Below the pieces are notes generated by a model, which worked only from the letters and a program-made list of their open reading frames with translations, searched no databases and was not told the DNA's origin. Shown here piece by piece: positions 61,437-64,000 of a stretch of DNA of 64,000 nt (position 1 is the first letter of the stretch; every line of letters starts with the position of its first letter). This stretch comes from Psilocybe azurescens (lineage: Eukaryota; Basidiomycota; Agaricomycetes; Agaricales; Agrocybaceae): the NCBI GenBank assembly GCA_023853785.1, contig JAJIRX010000681.1, forward strand, positions 1 through 64,000, given 5' to 3'. A program made the translations under genes and the position numbers.

Positions 61437-64000
61437 TTAGTTATCTCCAAACATAATCTTTAGATTTTGAATACTTTCTGGATCAGCTTTCCCACTTCCT
61501 CGGAAGGCTTCGTTGACAATCGCCGTTTTACGTTTTTGAATCTGCAAAATGCGATTCTCAATTGTCTTGTGGACCTGAGTAATGATTAAATTTCGAAGAT
61601 GAGAAAAGCCTAAAAATGAATAGCATACTATGAAATGTTTCACGTAGACTGTTTTATCTTGCCCTATTCTATGCACTCTATCGATGGCTGCGAACAAACA
61701 TTACACCGTGTTGCCTATGGAGAGAATTTATCTGCTTACCTTGGTTCTCGGTTGCCGAATTCCACCAACAATCCATCTGGTAAGTATCAGAATTGTTCAA
61801 TGTTGAATGGAACAGTAAGTTCTCACCATGAACACATAATTTGCGTTGGTAAGCTATTAAATTTTCAGAACCGAGAATGAACGAGATAAGATATGAACAC
61901 ACATTCAGACCAACCCCGCCGGCTTTGAGACTGACCACCAGAACCTTTGGCTTACGAGAGGAAGATTTAAATTCATTGACCGCTGCACTTTTCTTCTTCA
62001 TATCCATGGTGCCATCAAAACGACATTGGTCAAAATTTTCTCTTTCTAGTGCAATCTGAATGAGATCAAGGAAGCTTGTGAATTGTGAAAAAATCACGGC
62101 TCTAAAACAGGGGTCTTGATCCCGTATTCGTCCTGTAGACGATGGTATGTATCAGATATGAGAGATTGGAATACAATAAAGTGTTCCATACGCAGATTTT
62201 GCACGAGAGCATCAAGCTTTGTTGAAGATTGAAAGTCATTCTTTCTCAGAATAACGGGAGAATCAGAAGTTTGTGAGTTGGTCATGGTCAAGTCCCTGTT
62301 TTTGTCTTTCCGCATGATCTCCACCAAGTCAGCGCTCTGTAGAGATGTTTTATTCTGACACTTTTCACGTCATGCAGAACGACATACCTTTATAGGACCT
62401 TCTGAACATGTCGGGCAAATTGCAATCTGCTGTTTCTCCTCGCAAATGCCAATGTGCGATACGATACAATCTTTACAACTGAACTGATATCAGTGAACGT
62501 TACTTAGAAAAGGCATTATACACGTACAATTGGTGCATGCATCGCGGGATGACCATCGGAATTTCCATTTCATTAAAGCAAATTGGACATTCAGCAATGT
62601 CGTCGCCGCTGAGGTTTGTAACAAAATCCTCAATAAACGCAGTCGAACTCCCTTCTCCAGACTGATCGCCTTCCGCAAACTTCTGGATGAGTTGATTGAT
62701 TGTGACTTTTCCGCCATCCGCAGTCGGTGATAACGACCGTTCTTCTTCTCCTTTGCTGATGACAAGATTAGGATGGAGAACCGCCCGTCGCAGCCTAGAG
62801 CAACATATTCAGCGTGTTAGCATAGTAAACCATGCAACTTCAGTACCGCATAAGCATTGCCAGGATATGGGTATAATTTTTGCTGATCAGCCCCTTAGCA
62901 TCGAGCCGATCAAAGTCCCGCTTGGCAGAAAAATATATGGAATCATAGATCTTCCTTTCTAATGGTGAAAACTCGAGCTCTTCCACAATGACCTATTACA
63001 ATAGTTAGATCAAATTTTGAAAAAAAAAAAAAAAACATTGGAAATGTTATTACCTCCTTGGGCGGCAGCTCGACAATTTTTTCCCGTCTTGATCTCGCAT
63101 ATTCTTCTCTCTTCGTAAAAGAATACTTTCAAGAATGACTTGCACAATCTCGATTGCTTTCGGATCACGAGCCAAAAATGGAATTGTGATAAATCTGGTG
63201 GCTTTTTCAGCTATAAGTGAAGTAGTCGTATAAAAACGCAACGCACGAGCGGAAAAATGAAAACTCCGACCAGGGTTTAAAATCAAGGAATTTCCTAGTG
63301 GCCACACTATTAGTATCAGTGGTGGAGAAAGGATCTCGAACCTACAGCAATGAGAAAAGATCTTCCAGTTTATTGACGATAGGTGTTCCTAGACTTCAAG
63401 TTAAGGCATCGAATTATATAGCACCTCTGAGAGAAGCCTACCCGTGACTGCCCATCGCCGTTTAGCGGTTAGTGCATAGACAGCTTTGGCTGTTTTACTT
63501 GTGCGCGATTTACATGCATGGGCCTCGTCCAAAATTATTCTCAACCAACAAACTATAAATAATCAATATGCTGAATTTCTGTATTCGAGAAAAAGCCACG
63601 TACTCTCGAAAATCGGTGACCTAGGTTTATTGGCTCGATCCATTTTCGCATGCTCAGAGGCAAGAACACCGTAAGAGGTGATCACGACTTTGATCACATT
63701 GCTATTTTCCTCTTCATCGTCCTCCAGAAGATCTTCTAGATCTGTTCGATTTTGGCCATGCCAAACCATAACTTGCATTGTTCCAGTTTTACACGACCTT
63801 TGAAGTTCGTCTGACCATTGATTTAGTAGGGACGTGGGCGCGATTACCAAGGTAGCAGACGGTGGTTTAGATGATTGCGGTTTCCTCTGATTGACGGCAC
63901 GGAAGGCATTATTCAGCTTCAACTGCTTTGTCTTCACTATTTGCAAGGGTCGTTGTTCAGGTTCTTGTAGAGGAGGGCTTGTCTGTATGAGAGCAGACAA
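61437..64000 (-). CDS. RAD5: Rad5-type SNF2 helicase with RING finger (partial)
   Basis: Replication fork remodelling ATPase and E3 ubiquitin ligase of post-replication repair (PCNA polyubiquitylation). The window cuts off the N terminus, including any HIRAN domain and the Walker A motif. Visible are LVIAPTSLLNQWSDEL (motif Ia, about 63860-63800), VVITSYGVLASEH, the DEAH box RIILDEAHACKSRTSKTAK (about 63530-63480), RRWAVTG-TPIVNKLEDLF across an intron, ELEFSPLERKIYDSIY, and MRLRRAVLHPNLV. Between the lobes lies the RING: CPICFNEMEIPM, RCMHQLCKDC and CPTCSEGPIKSADL (about 62590-62400). Lobe 2 has VIFSQFTSFLDLIQIAL, VLVVSLKAGGVGLN, AIDRVHRIGQDKTVYVK, and ends FGDN. The RING between lobes identifies Rad5 rather than Rad54. 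Many short introns. Confidence 0.9.

Overview
This window is nuclear DNA of a filamentous basidiomycete, most likely an Agaricomycete mushroom-forming fungus. The evidence is short GT-AG introns of about 45-65 nt packed into most genes, a fungal housekeeping set (Ubp2-like and Ubp9/13-like ubiquitin proteases, THOC1/Hpr1, FCP1, Ess1/Pin1, RNase H1, Rad5), several F-box proteins, a Zn2Cys6 regulator, and a CACTA-like Tnp2 transposon of a kind common in Agaricomycetes. There is no bacterial, plasmid or CRISPR content.

Layout. 1-6.35 kb is transposon territory: remnants of a transposon-associated accessory gene, a mirrored cluster of six short palindromes around two hairpins (1847-2534), and a Tnp2-type transposase (2641-6353). 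An AT-rich stretch of unknown origin follows (about 6360-6760). From 7.4 kb the window is gene-dense and conserved: UBP2-like protease, small coiled-coil protein (divergent), THOC1, UDP-glucose 4-epimerase, MFS transporter, DUF4246 protein (convergent), Ess1/Pin1 isomerase, MOSC protein, UBP9/13-like protease, F-box protein, an intron-containing tRNA-Leu, and a second F-box protein. Next come a head-to-head Zn2Cys6/bHLH regulator pair, a tandem array of basic-secretory-protein-type metallopeptidase domains (one single-domain gene, one two-domain fusion), FCP1, an APH-type kinase and an unrecognised coiled-coil gene. A gene-poor 4 kb stretch (49.7-53.7 kb) separates these from an unrecognised membrane protein, a third F-box protein, a SIKE/FGFR1OP2 family protein, RNase H1, and a Rad5 helicase that runs off the right edge.

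Sequence quality matters here. In at least 15 places a conserved protein continues in another frame across a short homopolymer or dinucleotide run (for example A5 at 8542-8546, C5 at 27910-27914, G5 at 48895-48899), with no plausible intron. The pattern spans unrelated essential genes, so it is best read as single-base assembly errors rather than pseudogenes. I describe the interrupted genes as single genes and note the sites.

The genes do not form one pathway or an obvious metabolite cluster. By theme there are ubiquitin biology (two deubiquitinases, three F-box proteins), RNA polymerase II transcription and mRNP formation (THOC1, FCP1, Ess1/Pin1), and genome maintenance (RNase H1, Rad5). 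I found no clear new multi-gene system. The most unusual items are the mirrored palindrome array, the metallopeptidase array with a fused and possibly degenerate domain, a bHLH factor with an AT-hook-like loop, and an orphan Pol III B box beside the tRNA gene.
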